Below are positions 32,794 through 43,553 of a stretch of 64,000 bases of DNA, piece after piece (the stretch's first letter is position 1; the number at the start of each line of letters is the position of its first letter). Below the pieces are notes generated by a model. The model was not told the DNA's origin and did not search any database. It worked only from the letters and a program-made list of their open reading frames with translations. The stretch is taken from contig NZ_PHFJ01000004.1 in the NCBI RefSeq assembly GCF_003144535.1, positions 1 through 64,000 on the forward strand. Direction: 5' to 3'. A program made the translations under genes and the position numbers. Source of the stretch: Proteus penneri. GTDB taxonomy: Bacteria; Pseudomonadota; Gammaproteobacteria; Enterobacterales; Enterobacteriaceae.

Positions 32794-33219
32794 TTAGCGC
32801 GCGCAAACTTCGTTTTCAGTGAAGAAGTATGCGATTTCACGAGCAGCAGAAGCTTCTGAATCTGAACCGTGTACCGCATTTTCAGTAAAGCTATCAGCGT
32901 AGTCAGCACGTAATGTACCCGCTAATGCGTTGTCTGGATTAGTTGCCCCCATCAAATCACGATGACGCTGAATCGCATTTTCACCTTCTAACACTTGAAC
33001 CATAATTGGGCCAGAAGTCATAAATTCAACTAAACCATCAAAGAAAGGACGGCCTTTGTGTTCTTCATAAAAGCCTTCAGCTTGTTCACGCGTTAAATGC
33101 AACATTTTAGCACCAATGATGCTAAAACCTGCACTTTCAAAACGGTTATAAATTGCACCGATAACATTTTTTTTCACTGCGTTTGGTTTGATAATAGAAA
33201 ATGTGCGCTGAATAGCCAT
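32794..33219 (-). CDS. ndk: Nucleoside diphosphate kinase
   Basis: Equilibrates NTP and NDP pools through a phospho-histidine. The 141-aa protein has the active-site motif [12 protein letters not shown] (His near 117) and the N-terminal [11 protein letters not shown] strand. The length is close to E. coli Ndk (143). AGAGG precedes the ATG. It lies upstream of rlmN, separated by a terminator. Confidence 0.97.
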   Translation of the reverse strand: MAIQRTFSIIKPNAVKKNVIGAIYNRFESAGFSIIGAKMLHLTREQAEGFYEEHKGRPFFDGLVEFMTSGPIMVQVLEGENAIQRHRDLMGATNPDNALAGTLRADYADSFTENAVHGSDSEASAAREIAYFFTENEVCAR

Positions 33220-33560
33220 GTCTTACCTCTAAATTATTTTATTAATGATAACTTTTTTTATCTCTTTTATCGCAGATCATGGAAAAACGAATCAAAAACC
33301 GCATTCCCTGCAAAAAATAGTGCTCGATTATAGGAGGATAAAAATGAATTGCACAGATTGAACACCCTTTTTTTTAAAAAACTGTGGCAAAAAAGTTATG
33401 AATTATCGATCTAATCACATTTTTGACGCTTTCCATGTTCAAACTTAAAAATAACAATAAAAAAGAACCGAAATGACACACGATAAATAGCCTCTTTGTC
33501 TTTATTAAAACTTATTTTAGTGAAAAATCACTCAGTTCTCGTTTATCTCATCGTTTTAGT
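33220..33560. other. Intergenic region between pbpC and ndk
   Basis: No gene is seen in about 340 bases. On the minus strand a TATAAT at 33332-33327 lies about 110 bases before ndk and may be the ndk -10 element, but no good -35 accompanies it. No clear terminator was found for pbpC. Confidence 0.5.
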
Positions 33561-35882
33561 TTAACGAAATATAAAATTAACCATATCTGTTTGACCACTT
33601 AAATCAAGCACCGATAATTGGTATTTACCTCGTTTCTCTAGTAAATAAGAGAACGTTTCCCCATTTTCAGTCTTCCCTATTTGTTCACCATTTAAAAACC
33701 ACCATTGCATACCACTTCCACCTTGCGTAGAAACGGTTATTTCAAGATTAGTTTCACCGGGCAATGGTCTTAGCAAATCACCCGCACGAATACCCGAAAT
33801 AAACAAGGGAATAATGTCCTCTTTGATTGGTGGACAAGTTTCAGAAATCGGTGGTAGGCGTTTTGCTCTACGCTCTTTTTCAGGTAACCATGCTTCTAAT
33901 GCTATCGGCCATAAAGCAATATCTTTTAGCTCTGCATTAGGGCAATTAGGCCCTGTGCGTTTGCCTTTATCATCTAACCAAATTTTTTCGTTGATCCCCA
34001 AAATACCTTCTTGGCTATCATTTAATAAAGTTGGCGGAATAGTGTTATCTAAGATCCAGCTTCGACGACTGACTCTACAATTGCTATCTTCTTTTGGTAA
34101 TGCCTTACCTGTTGGCCAACAGATTGTTGCCGCAGTTACACTATTAGGACGTAAATCTGTTGGTGGTCTTTGTTTATTTTGATAGAAATAACCTGTTAAT
34201 AAGTTATTGACCTGATTCATAATAGGAACAGCTGTCGCAAAGCCAAATTGCCCAGCAACCGGTGTTCCATCAGGCCTACCCACCCAAACGCCAATGGTAT
34301 AGCGTGCATTTACACCTATAGACCACGCATCCCGATAACCATAACTTGTCCCTGTTTTCCAAGCCAAAGGAACAACAGGTGAAATTGCGCTATCTGGACG
34401 AGGTCTGGCTTCTCCGGCTAATATTCGCCTAATAATCCATGCTGATCCTTGTGACATCAACACCCGGTTTTCTATTATTTGTTCCGGTTTAAAACGTAAC
34501 GGTGCTGTTTTTCCTTGCCTTGCCAACGCACTAAAGGCAGAAACAAGCTCATCCATTCGTGTCGCAGTTCCTCCTAAGATCAGCGCTAAATTAGGCTCTG
34601 AACCATAAGGAAAGCGCATTTCAATATGGTTATGACGCAATTTTGCTGCAAATTTCTTGGCACCATACACTTCGATAAGTTGCACCGCAGGCAAATTTAA
34701 AGAGCGACTTAGTGCTTCACTGGCACTGACCGCCCCATTAAAACCAGAGTCAAAATTACCAGGACGATAATTATCAAATCGACGAGGAACATCTTGTAAG
34801 AGTGATTCTGCATGAATAAGCCCTTCATCTAATGCTAGCGCATAAATAAATGGCTTTAATGTTGAACCTGGTGAGCGCCATGCACTAATCATATCGACAT
34901 GACCAAAGCGCGAATTGTCATTAAAATCGGCAGAACCGACATACCCTTTCACACTCATATCCGTATGATCAACAACCAATATGGCTAAGGATGTTTTATC
35001 TGCTAATTGATACTTCCATTGATTCGCAATCTCTTCAAGTTGCCGTTGAATATTAATATCAATCGTTGTTGTAATAACAGGCTCTCGCTTTTCGTTATAC
35101 ATACGACGAGCCAGCAAGGGCGCTAATTGTGGTGTTTGTCTTGGTGCTAATAAAACCTGCTCTTCTTTGATTTCATTAACTTTTTCTTGTGACCATATCT
35201 GATATTCTGCCAGCCTATCTAATACTTTATCTCTAGCTGCTTGAGCACGTTCAGGGTATCTATCTGGTCGTAAACGGCTTGGCGCTTGTGGTAATACCGC
35301 CATCAATGTCGCCTCTCCTGCGGATAAATCAGCAGGTGATTTGCCTAAATAAGCCCAACTCGCTGCACCTATACCTTCTAATGTACCGCCAAAGGGTGCT
35401 CTATTGAGGTAAATCTCCAAAATTTCATCTTTTGAGTAATACCACTCTAATTGCAAGGTACGCCAAAGTTGTTTGATTTTTCCCCCTAAAGTACGGGAGT
35501 GAGGATCAATAAGGCGAGCCACTTGCATTGATAATGTGCTTCCGCCCGACACTATTCTTCCGGAACTTAGATCTTGCCATGCCGCTCGTAATATCGACAT
35601 TGGATTAACACCAGGATGTTGATAAAACCAGCGATCTTCATAAGTAATTAAAGCTTCTAAATATTCAGGAGAGACATCAGCGAGTTTGACATGATAACGC
35701 CATACCCCCTCTTTATCGGCAAAGCGCCAAAGAGGTGTACCATCTTGCGCTGTAACGATAGTTGCAATTTGGGGTTCGGGATCAGGGAGAGGCCAAATTT
35801 TATCTGCGATCCAGACTAAAATCGACGTTGCTAGCAAAAAAATAATGATAACAGCAATAAGCCGTTTATATCCTAGTTTCAT
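33561..35882 (-). CDS. pbpC: Penicillin-binding protein 1C
   Basis: Bifunctional class A PBP of the inner membrane. A membrane anchor (RLIAVIIIFLLATSILVWIA) comes first. The glycosyltransferase domain has EDRWFYQHPGVNP and GGSTLSMQVARLI, and the transpeptidase domain has the SxxK motif SPGSTLKPFIYA and WKTGTSYGYRDAW (KTG). A C-terminal PBP1C-specific beta domain ends the 773-aa protein (E. coli 770). It follows yfhM, the usual pairing, in which PBP1C is thought to repair peptidoglycan after envelope breach. Confidence 0.97.
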   Translation of the reverse strand: MKLGYKRLIAVIIIFLLATSILVWIADKIWPLPDPEPQIATIVTAQDGTPLWRFADKEGVWRYHVKLADVSPEYLEALITYEDRWFYQHPGVNPMSILRAAWQDLSSGRIVSGGSTLSMQVARLIDPHSRTLGGKIKQLWRTLQLEWYYSKDEILEIYLNRAPFGGTLEGIGAASWAYLGKSPADLSAGEATLMAVLPQAPSRLRPDRYPERAQAARDKVLDRLAEYQIWSQEKVNEIKEEQVLLAPRQTPQLAPLLARRMYNEKREPVITTTIDINIQRQLEEIANQWKYQLADKTSLAILVVDHTDMSVKGYVGSADFNDNSRFGHVDMISAWRSPGSTLKPFIYALALDEGLIHAESLLQDVPRRFDNYRPGNFDSGFNGAVSASEALSRSLNLPAVQLIEVYGAKKFAAKLRHNHIEMRFPYGSEPNLALILGGTATRMDELVSAFSALARQGKTAPLRFKPEQIIENRVLMSQGSAWIIRRILAGEARPRPDSAISPVVPLAWKTGTSYGYRDAWSIGVNARYTIGVWVGRPDGTPVAGQFGFATAVPIMNQVNNLLTGYFYQNKQRPPTDLRPNSVTAATICWPTGKALPKEDSNCRVSRRSWILDNTIPPTLLNDSQEGILGINEKIWLDDKGKRTGPNCPNAELKDIALWPIALEAWLPEKERRAKRLPPISETCPPIKEDIIPLFISGIRAGDLLRPLPGETNLEITVSTQGGSGMQWWFLNGEQIGKTENGETFSYLLEKRGKYQLSVLDLSGQTDMVNFIFR

Positions 35883-35897
35883 TCAATCACTCAAAGG

Positions 35898-35923
35898 AAA
35901 AAGCCCTTTCCGAAGAAAGGGCT
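35898..35923 (-). terminator. Terminator-type hairpin between yfhM and pbpC
   Basis: On the minus strand AGCCCTTTC pairs with GAAAGGGCT around TTCG and is followed by TTTTTCC. The T run ends 15 bases before the pbpC ATG. Confidence 0.82.
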
Positions 35924-35930
35924 ACAAGAT

Positions 35931-38900
35931 TTAAGGAACAACGTCAATCTTGGTTTCTGTTGATCCTATTGCACGCCAATAAGGCACATACATAGATTCA
36001 ACTTGTGGTGGTGGTACTTGATAGCTACCCGGTGTTACTGCTCTTGCTAAATAGAGCAATGTTGTCGGACGATATTTATCAACAGAGATAGCGGCAACAA
36101 AGCGATCATCACGATATTCGAGATGTTTGATATTTGCTTGTCCCATATCGTCGATAAATTCCTGCAAGTCTGCAGCACTATCACTTAAGCTTGCACTACT
36201 TGATGCTAAGTTTTGGTTTTCGATTTCAAGACCAGCAGGTAATAAATCAACAACTAACGCATCAGGTACGTCTCTATCAGCAGAAACTTCCAGTTTAACC
36301 ACCAGCATTTCACCACTTTGTAAGCGATTAGGATGAACGCGGTTTCCTTTTAAATCATAATAACTACGATGAACATTTAATACATTACTATAAGGAGCAG
36401 GCGCAACTTTCGGGTAGCCCACGATATTCATACGAGAATAAATAGTGGCTCCACCACGATTGTTTAGCTCTAAACCCTCTTGTAATTGCGTTGATGTTAA
36501 TGTCTCATTAACTGCGCGATCGCTACTGATTGCAGGGACTTGACGATTAACAGCAACTTCCCAAGGCTGTTCTGCCATATTAATGAAGAAACGGCCGGCA
36601 AGGTATAACGAGTTGCTTTCTTGGGTTGAGAACCATTCACGACTGGTTAAATTATCAGATAGTGCCATCACACTTGCATCACGAGACTGTGTTTCAAGGT
36701 TATTTTCACTTAACAATGCAATAATTAATGCTTGGTCACGAATAGTGCTACCGTAGTCGCCTAATCCATAATTATATTTACGCGTTGTTGTCACACCTTC
36801 AGCAATTAAACTTTCAGCGCGGTTGCTATCACCCATCAGTTTTAGTGCGATGCCTAACTGAACTAAGGCTAAGCCATTTCCAGCTTGGTTACGCTCAAGA
36901 TAAAGACGACGTAATTCACCTAAAGGTGCTTTTTGCTGATTCGCTAATACTAACGCAGCATAAGCCCTAGCTGAGAAACGTGCTGCATCTTGATTAACCG
37001 CATATTCATAATTAACTAAGTTTTTATCTTGTAAATAACGTAATAAGCGATCATTCGCACGTTTTAATGAATCAGCAGGAACTGAATAACCTTGTTGTGA
37101 CGCACGGAATAAGAAATCAGTCGCATAAGCGGTTAACCAATATTCTTCACGTCCCCCCTGATCCCATAAAGAGAATCCGCCTTCTGATTTTTGCATCGTC
37201 AGCAGATGCGCAATACCTTTATCAATAGCTGCTTTTCTATCAGCGTCAGTTTGCGTTTTAATTCCCAACTGTTTCAACTCTTTTTCTGTTGAATACAGTG
37301 AAGGATAAAGCCCACTAACTGTTTGTTCTAAGCAACCATAAGGATAAGCAAATAGTTCTCTAACATAACGCGCCACTTGTAACGGAGGACGGCTTGTCAG
37401 TAATAGTTCGCCTTCAAGCGTTGAGTTATTAAAGCGACTTAAACTTTCTGATGGTAAGCGCCAAGTGTCACCATCTTGCAATGTACTTGCATAATGGATC
37501 GTTTCTGCTGGGAATGCAGGGCGAACACCAATATTCCATGTATTGTGATAAGGCTTAATCTCTTCACCCGGTACTTTAATACCATAAATAGACAATGAGA
37601 ATTCACCTTGACCAAAGCCATGTTTCGCTTTTACTGGGATTTGAATTTGAGTACGTTCACCTTTCGTTAGCGAGACGGTTTTACTTTCAGCACCACCTAA
37701 TCCGACCAAACCTGAGGCGGTATAATTTAAGGTAATAGATTGCGCATCATCTGTTAGATTGGTTAAATCTAACGATAAAAGAGCATTATCACCACCCGCC
37801 ATAAAGCGAGGTAATGAAAGCTGAGTGACTAAAGGTGCAGCAATAACAACTTTACCCTCTTGGCTACCAAATTTATCCGCAGTCCAAGCTTGCGCCATTA
37901 AACGAACTTCACCATTAAACTCAGGAATAGGTAAAGAAACTTCACCTTCACCTTGCGCATTTAATTTTACAGGAGCTGATTGTTGCGCAATGATTTGCAC
38001 ATCCGTTAATGGTTTTTTACCACCACGAGATAATGCAGTAGCTTCACCACCATCCCCACCAAAACGCAAGTTAGCTAAACGCCCTTGCCCTTCAATTAAT
38101 TGCCCGTAAACATCATATTGGTCGATGCTGTAACGTTTACGACCAAAGAAAGCATCGTAAGGATCAGGGGTTTTATACTCGGTGATATTCAATACACCAG
38201 TATCAACAGCAGAAACCAATACATTAATATTTTCAGGTAATGGTTGACCTGCAACTGGATTCGCTTTTATGCGGATTTTTAAATCTTGGTTAGGACGAAT
38301 TTTTTCAGGTGCATCAAGTGAAATATCAATACGACGGTTTTTATCCTGTAATGGTAAATGTAAAATACCCACAGCACGTTTTACTGTCGCTTGTTTTGAA
38401 GTATCTCCCGGTCTTACAACAACAGAAGTCAGATAGAGATCGTGTCTTGCCCACTCTTTATTAATAGGCACTTCAACATCAAGCCCTTTTTCAGGTACAT
38501 CAATTTCCTGCCACCATAAAGGTCCATTACTTGATTCCAGTAATACATAACCTTTACCTGGGTGAGGAGCAACAATGTTTAACTTAACTTTTTCACCCGG
38601 TAAATAACCATCTTTATCCAGTTTCAATTTAACTTGGTCTGGCCTTACCGCACCTGTTCCCCCCGTGTTGTCCATCCAAGAATACCCAGCCCAGAAACGT
38701 AAGCTACTGACTAATTCTGTTTTGGGATCGACAACCTCAATACGATAAGAACCCCACTCAACGGGGAATGCCACTTTTGCAGTGCCATCTTTAGCAATCT
38801 TGATTGTCTGCTCATCCATTTGTAGATCTTTTTCGTTATAGCCAGATTCCCAGCCATTCGAACTAGACCAACGCCAGTAATAATCATGACGTTCATAGAT

Positions 38901-41018
38901 AAACTTCACTTTAAGATCATTAGCGGGTAGTTTCTTACCATCTTGATCTGTATAGACAATCTCAAATTCAGCCATTGAGTTTTCATCAACGCTATAACCT
39001 GATTTATATTTGTCTGTACGGTAATCGTAAACTTCTTTTTTAGGGAATACAGGACGAATGCCAGCAAGGTGAGTTGCAGGCCAAACCGCTTGTTGATAAC
39101 GACGCGTAACAGGTCGTCCACCCGCTTCAAGTAAGCTTGCTTGTAAAATAATATTGATAGGTGATTTCAGTTCAGCATAGCGATCACTATCAACACTTAA
39201 TTCACCTTGTCCGTCAGAGTCTAAATTAAGTTCAAACTCATCCAGTAAACGGCTGAAGTTTTCATCTTTTACCGCACCAAATTCATAGCCTGGTAATTTA
39301 CTGACAGCTTCACGTGAAGCTTTTAAGAAAACTTGTCCTTGTAAACGATTATCAGCAGCTGGTGCGCCATAAAGATAACGCCCTTTAATGTCAAAATAAG
39401 CGTCATTACCGCTTAATATAATTCCTTTCTTACCAGTGATTTCTAATGCCATACGTTCTGGCATAAAATCTTCAACCTGAAACTCATAGAAACGAGGAGT
39501 ACCATCACCTACATCAAAACGTAGGGTACGTGTACCCGTATTTTCATCCTCAGGAATAACCAATTTTAATTGGTAAAGTCCATTTTCAGGTTGCCATACA
39601 AAACTACGTGACACTTGCCCGTCAGTTTTAAGCAGATCGACTTTAACAGGTTGCTCTTTAATAGGATTACCATCACCGTCACGTAGCAAGGCATTAACGA
39701 TTAATGTTTCACCAGGACGATAGAGATCGCGAGGACCGAAAGCAAAAAATTGTTTGCTATAACCTTGAGGGCCACCGATATCAAACTCAGAAAGATCAAG
39801 CGCAGGTTTACGCAAATCAATCATACTAGTTTGACCATCACGAATAGCCATTAATAAACGCGCTTTATCACTTTTCTCAAGTGTGGCATGTCCTTGGCTA
39901 TCTGTTTGCGCTTTAGAAATCAACCCACCTTTTTCATCTAACAGACGAATTTCTACTTTATCTAATGCAGAACCATTTTTAAGTGATTGAGTGAAAACAT
40001 CTAGCGAATCAAGGTAACTGTGCATCGACAATCCGATATCACTAAAAGTGAATACCGTAGCCGGCACCGTATAAGAGTATTTACCGGCTTGTTGCATTAC
40101 AGCAATATAGGCACCTTCTTTTTTCAGGGCATCTATTGATTTTAACGGTAATAATACGTTTTCACGGGTATTTTTTTCTGTGTTTAACTCAAAACGACCG
40201 GTATAAACCAGATCAGCTTGAGATAAAAATTCATCTGATTCCCAATAGTTAATATTAGAACGGTTTTCCCATTGCGTTAAGAATTGCGCTAATTGATCAT
40301 CTTTAACACGGAAAAAATTTACATCAACTTGACCCACATTTAACGCAATAATCGGTAAACCTTCAGCAGCTTCAAGTGGCAGTAACGATCCCTTACTGGT
40401 GAAACCAACTGATGGAAAAATTTCTTCTGTTGTTAATTTCTGACTAAAAGGTGTCGTTAATGTACGTTCATTAATACCTTTTATTTTTTCATCAATTGTT
40501 AAATTTAATTCTGTTGATGGTGGTAAATGGCGAAAACGCAGTTCCATTAAGTTATCAGATAACTCCCACGCACCTTCTAATTTCCCTTTTTTGGTATCAA
40601 CAAGATGAATAACATCATCAAACTTTTGGTCAGGATCAAGCGGTACAGAGAAGGTCACAACCATTGTGCTCGCACCATCACGCTGTAATTCTGACGCATC
40701 TAATACAGTGACTTCTTTTCCAGCAAAGCGCATTGCTAACTCATCACGAACTTCTTTGCTTTTTAATGCAGTTTCGTTATTTGTTTTTGTTGTAACTGCC
40801 GATTTTTCACTGATTTGAGTTTCTGTCTTTGGTGTGTTCTGAGCAGCATCTTTTTGCTCAGTCAATTGTGTATTTTGTGTTTTATCAGCAGATGATGTGT
40901 TTTCATCTGCTTGATCATCACAGCCAGTAAGCGCCAATGCTGATGCCAATACAACAGCAAGAGAGCTCCAACGATAGCCTCTCTTTTCTGTATATTGTCT
41001 AAATTGGTTTTGGTTCAT
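35931..41018 (-). CDS. yfhM: Bacterial alpha-2-macroglobulin lipoprotein YfhM
   Basis: Very large (about 1696 aa) periplasmic lipoprotein that traps attacking proteases. The signal peptide ends in the lipobox LALTGC. Macroglobulin-like beta domains (MG repeats, with bait region) and the thioester motif YGCLEQTVSG follow, then an alpha/alpha toroid (KSEGGFSLWDQGG) and a receptor-like C-terminal domain. The thioester CLEQ is intact, so covalent trapping should be possible. The start at 41018 is chosen because AAAGGA lies 7-8 bases upstream. It is followed by pbpC, as in many gammaproteobacteria. sseA, which follows in E. coli, is missing. Confidence 0.95.
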   Translation of the reverse strand: MNQNQFRQYTEKRGYRWSSLAVVLASALALTGCDDQADENTSSADKTQNTQLTEQKDAAQNTPKTETQISEKSAVTTKTNNETALKSKEVRDELAMRFAGKEVTVLDASELQRDGASTMVVTFSVPLDPDQKFDDVIHLVDTKKGKLEGAWELSDNLMELRFRHLPPSTELNLTIDEKIKGINERTLTTPFSQKLTTEEIFPSVGFTSKGSLLPLEAAEGLPIIALNVGQVDVNFFRVKDDQLAQFLTQWENRSNINYWESDEFLSQADLVYTGRFELNTEKNTRENVLLPLKSIDALKKEGAYIAVMQQAGKYSYTVPATVFTFSDIGLSMHSYLDSLDVFTQSLKNGSALDKVEIRLLDEKGGLISKAQTDSQGHATLEKSDKARLLMAIRDGQTSMIDLRKPALDLSEFDIGGPQGYSKQFFAFGPRDLYRPGETLIVNALLRDGDGNPIKEQPVKVDLLKTDGQVSRSFVWQPENGLYQLKLVIPEDENTGTRTLRFDVGDGTPRFYEFQVEDFMPERMALEITGKKGIILSGNDAYFDIKGRYLYGAPAADNRLQGQVFLKASREAVSKLPGYEFGAVKDENFSRLLDEFELNLDSDGQGELSVDSDRYAELKSPINIILQASLLEAGGRPVTRRYQQAVWPATHLAGIRPVFPKKEVYDYRTDKYKSGYSVDENSMAEFEIVYTDQDGKKLPANDLKVKFIYERHDYYWRWSSSNGWESGYNEKDLQMDEQTIKIAKDGTAKVAFPVEWGSYRIEVVDPKTELVSSLRFWAGYSWMDNTGGTGAVRPDQVKLKLDKDGYLPGEKVKLNIVAPHPGKGYVLLESSNGPLWWQEIDVPEKGLDVEVPINKEWARHDLYLTSVVVRPGDTSKQATVKRAVGILHLPLQDKNRRIDISLDAPEKIRPNQDLKIRIKANPVAGQPLPENINVLVSAVDTGVLNITEYKTPDPYDAFFGRKRYSIDQYDVYGQLIEGQGRLANLRFGGDGGEATALSRGGKKPLTDVQIIAQQSAPVKLNAQGEGEVSLPIPEFNGEVRLMAQAWTADKFGSQEGKVVIAAPLVTQLSLPRFMAGGDNALLSLDLTNLTDDAQSITLNYTASGLVGLGGAESKTVSLTKGERTQIQIPVKAKHGFGQGEFSLSIYGIKVPGEEIKPYHNTWNIGVRPAFPAETIHYASTLQDGDTWRLPSESLSRFNNSTLEGELLLTSRPPLQVARYVRELFAYPYGCLEQTVSGLYPSLYSTEKELKQLGIKTQTDADRKAAIDKGIAHLLTMQKSEGGFSLWDQGGREEYWLTAYATDFLFRASQQGYSVPADSLKRANDRLLRYLQDKNLVNYEYAVNQDAARFSARAYAALVLANQQKAPLGELRRLYLERNQAGNGLALVQLGIALKLMGDSNRAESLIAEGVTTTRKYNYGLGDYGSTIRDQALIIALLSENNLETQSRDASVMALSDNLTSREWFSTQESNSLYLAGRFFINMAEQPWEVAVNRQVPAISSDRAVNETLTSTQLQEGLELNNRGGATIYSRMNIVGYPKVAPAPYSNVLNVHRSYYDLKGNRVHPNRLQSGEMLVVKLEVSADRDVPDALVVDLLPAGLEIENQNLASSSASLSDSAADLQEFIDDMGQANIKHLEYRDDRFVAAISVDKYRPTTLLYLARAVTPGSYQVPPPQVESMYVPYWRAIGSTETKIDVVP

Positions 41019-41264
41019 ATCCATTTCCTTTAATTCAACCCCTGAATAATGCGATGTTTTCTGCAGACTGAGATAATATATGTATTTCTTCATTCTAATA
41101 AGGTAAAAAAATAACTCGATAAGCTATTTTTTACCGTGTAAAACGAAATAAATGACAATACAAAATCGCTTTATTTTTACTTTAAAAACAAAGCCTATAT
41201 AAAACAAAGCGTTATATGAAAATATAAACAATTTACTAATTTAATCATTTTTCTATTATAAGAT

Positions 41265-41294
41265 AAAAAAAAGCGATATCTGATGAGATATCGC
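41265..41294 (-). terminator. Terminator of the sseB-like gene
   Basis: On the minus strand GCGATATC pairs with GATATCGC around TCATCA and is followed by eight T, 20 bases after the stop. Confidence 0.93.
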
Positions 41295-41313
41295 CTAAAT
41301 TTAGCGGGCCGAT

Positions 41314-41739
41314 TTAACTATCCAGATTAACTATCGGGATCCCTTTTCTTAAAAATCCGCCAAGCTTGCGTTGATAAAAAGGTGATACATGGTGGATCAT
41401 AAAATGACTTACACCTTTTTCATCTTTATTCACAAAACAAAAATCTAAGGATTGCCCTTCTTCTAAATATTCAAAAACCGATTCAGCCGCTTGTGGGAGT
41501 ATCTGCGCAATCTCATCTTCTTCGCCAGTTATCTCTAAACCAATAAGATAAAATTCCTCTTCATTATCTTGCTCCTGAGCATTAACAATAAAGGCACGGC
41601 GGATTGGTTTATGTTCACCAAAAAACTCGCTAAGTGCAGTTGTTAATTTTTCAGGTTGTGATTCTAGAACACTTAATTTCAAAGAAGAACCTTCAACAGA
41701 AACAATTTCTTGTGTCTCAAATTGTTCAGATACACCCAT
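41314..41739 (-). CDS. sseB: SseB-like protein reduced to the C-terminal domain
   Basis: A 141-aa protein that aligns with the C-terminal half of E. coli SseB (258 aa). Matching blocks are KPIRRAFIVNAQE, EEFYLIGLEI, SLDFCFVNKDEKGVSHFMIHH and SPFYQRKLGGFLRKG. The N-terminal SseB domain is absent, and only 28 bases separate this start from pepB, so there is no room for a remnant. GGAG lies 6 bases before the ATG at 41739, so it is a proper gene. SseB enhances serine tolerance in E. coli by an unclear mechanism. Its position between yfhM and pepB matches relatives. Confidence 0.85.
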   Translation of the reverse strand: MGVSEQFETQEIVSVEGSSLKLSVLESQPEKLTTALSEFFGEHKPIRRAFIVNAQEQDNEEEFYLIGLEITGEEDEIAQILPQAAESVFEYLEEGQSLDFCFVNKDEKGVSHFMIHHVSPFYQRKLGGFLRKGIPIVNLDS

Positions 41740-41767
41740 TACAAACTCCAAATCGAATAACGTTTAT

Positions 41768-43063
41768 TTATTTTGCTTTTGCTAATAACAGATTCGCGAT
41801 AGAACGCACACCGTAACCCGTAGCACCTGCCGCCCATTGTTCTACAGAAGATTTTCTGTACGTTGCTGAACAATCGATATGTACCCAACCTTTTTTGTAG
41901 TCAGTAACAAAGTGCGATAAGAATGCAGCCGCAGTACTTGCACCCGCAGTATGAGAAGGTGCTGCGATATTGTTTAAATCAGCGAAACTAGAAGGTAATT
42001 GACTACGATGAAAATCCGCTAATGGTAAACGCCAGAACAATTCATTTTCTTGCTCAGCGCTAGCCAGTAGCTCTGCAGCTAATTTGTCATCAAAGCTCAA
42101 TACAGAGTGGTAATCATTACCTACTGCAACTTTAGCGGCACCGGTTAATGTTGCGGCGTCGATAATCAGCTCAGGTGCAATATTGCTGGCATCAATTAAA
42201 CCATCTGCTAGCACTAAACGACCTTCCGCATCTGTATTCATGATTTCGACTGATTTACCATTACGGTAACGAATGATATCACCCAGCTTAAAGGCATTAC
42301 CGCTGACCATATTATCTGCGATACACAGCAGTAATTTCACACGTTTATTTAAACCACGAGTAATAGCCAATGCTAAAGCACCCGCTAACGTTGCTGCACC
42401 ACCCATGTCTGCTTTCATTGAATTCATAGATGATGAAGGTTTGATGCTATAACCGCCTGAATCGAAGGTGATACCTTTACCTACTAGACATGCAAATACA
42501 GGGGCATTGCTATCTTGAGTCGGATTAAAATCTAATGCTAAATAGACAGGATCACGGGAAGAACCGCGACCTACAGTATAAATTCCGGCATAGTTTTGAT
42601 CGCGCAGATCGGCGCCTTTAGTGATCTTATAGCTGATATCTTCTTTACCAAGACCACAGAAAAGATCAACAGTGCGCTGTGCCAGTTGCTCTGGGCCTAA
42701 TTCTTCAGCCGGTGTATTAATTGTGTCTCTAACCCAATCAACGATACGAATACGTGATTCTAATTCGTGTTTATCCGCTTCGCTTAATTGTGGCCATTCG
42801 ATAGAACGAGCGCCTTTAGGTGCTCTAAAGCCTAACCAAAAAGCCCAGCTACGCTCTATATCCCAGCCTTCACCAACAAGAGCAACATTACGAATACCTT
42901 GGCTATCAACTTTACGTCCACCACGCTGAATAGCGCCTAAACGGTTTTCTTCCATTAAGTGGATTGTCATGCCTGTTTCGCTAGTGCTAATTAGTGCTTT
43001 ATCACCCCAACATGCTGCTGCAGGTTCATTAGACAGCATGATAGGCATAATTTGTTTATTCAT
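41768..43063 (-). CDS. pepB: Peptidase B (leucyl aminopeptidase family)
   Basis: Cytoplasmic M17 aminopeptidase needing two divalent metal ions. The metal/catalytic motifs are [32 protein letters not shown] and the signature [14 protein letters not shown]. The 431-aa length is that of E. coli PepB (427), and the place beside the isc operon is the same. It differs from PepA by context and by the shorter N-terminal domain. Confidence 0.96.
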   Translation of the reverse strand: MNKQIMPIMLSNEPAAACWGDKALISTSETGMTIHLMEENRLGAIQRGGRKVDSQGIRNVALVGEGWDIERSWAFWLGFRAPKGARSIEWPQLSEADKHELESRIRIVDWVRDTINTPAEELGPEQLAQRTVDLFCGLGKEDISYKITKGADLRDQNYAGIYTVGRGSSRDPVYLALDFNPTQDSNAPVFACLVGKGITFDSGGYSIKPSSSMNSMKADMGGAATLAGALALAITRGLNKRVKLLLCIADNMVSGNAFKLGDIIRYRNGKSVEIMNTDAEGRLVLADGLIDASNIAPELIIDAATLTGAAKVAVGNDYHSVLSFDDKLAAELLASAEQENELFWRLPLADFHRSQLPSSFADLNNIAAPSHTAGASTAAAFLSHFVTDYKKGWVHIDCSATYRKSSVEQWAAGATGYGVRSIANLLLAKAK

Positions 43064-43293
43064 TTATTATCTCACTTATTATTACTGGTGACAGTTAACC
43101 TATTCAGACTACCAGATATTTACCGTTTAGCGTGATCAATTTACTGCAAAAACCCAGAGGTCACCATTATCATCTAGGGATCTTCCGTATTTACATGATA
43201 TTCCTCAAAGAAGATCGCACAATGAAATCTCCAGACTTCCCTATTTATGGTTATTTTTAACACACTGATAAAGTAAAATATGAAAGGTCATAA

Positions 43294-43324
43294 TGCAAAA
43301 AGACCGGCAATAAGCCAGTCTTTT
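43294..43324 (-). terminator. Terminator of the isc operon
   Basis: On the minus strand AAAAGACTGGC pairs with GCCGGTCTTTT (one T-G pair) around TTATT, 20 bases after the iscX stop. Confidence 0.85.
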
Positions 43325-43343
43325 AAATTTATGAGGTTATCAA

Positions 43344-43538
43344 TTATTCAAATTCATCAAGCCAAACAAGTAAAATAGCCTCAAGAATTTTTTCATTTGA
43401 TTTCTGCGGATCATCATCAAAATCTTCTAAATCACAAATCCACTGATGCATATCAGTAAAGCGTACCGTTTTAGGGTCAGTGTCTGGGTAAAGATCAAAT
43501 AATGCTTCCCCTATTTCACGTGTATCACTCCATTTCAT
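43344..43538 (-). CDS. iscX: Fe-S assembly modulator IscX
   Basis: A 64-aa acidic protein ([20 protein letters not shown] onwards) of the IscX/YfhJ family. It binds IscS and iron and tunes cysteine desulfurase activity. It is last in the isc operon, 15 bases after fdx, with GGAG before the ATG. Length and order are as in E. coli (66 aa). Confidence 0.95.
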   Translation of the reverse strand: MKWSDTREIGEALFDLYPDTDPKTVRFTDMHQWICDLEDFDDDPQKSNEKILEAILLVWLDEFE

Positions 43539-43553
43539 ACTTGGCTCCTGAAA

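Noticed and set aside
33314-33360. AGGAGG followed by a five-codon frame on the plus strand
   Set aside because: It is the complement of the ndk promoter area; the frame is too short to be a credible gene.
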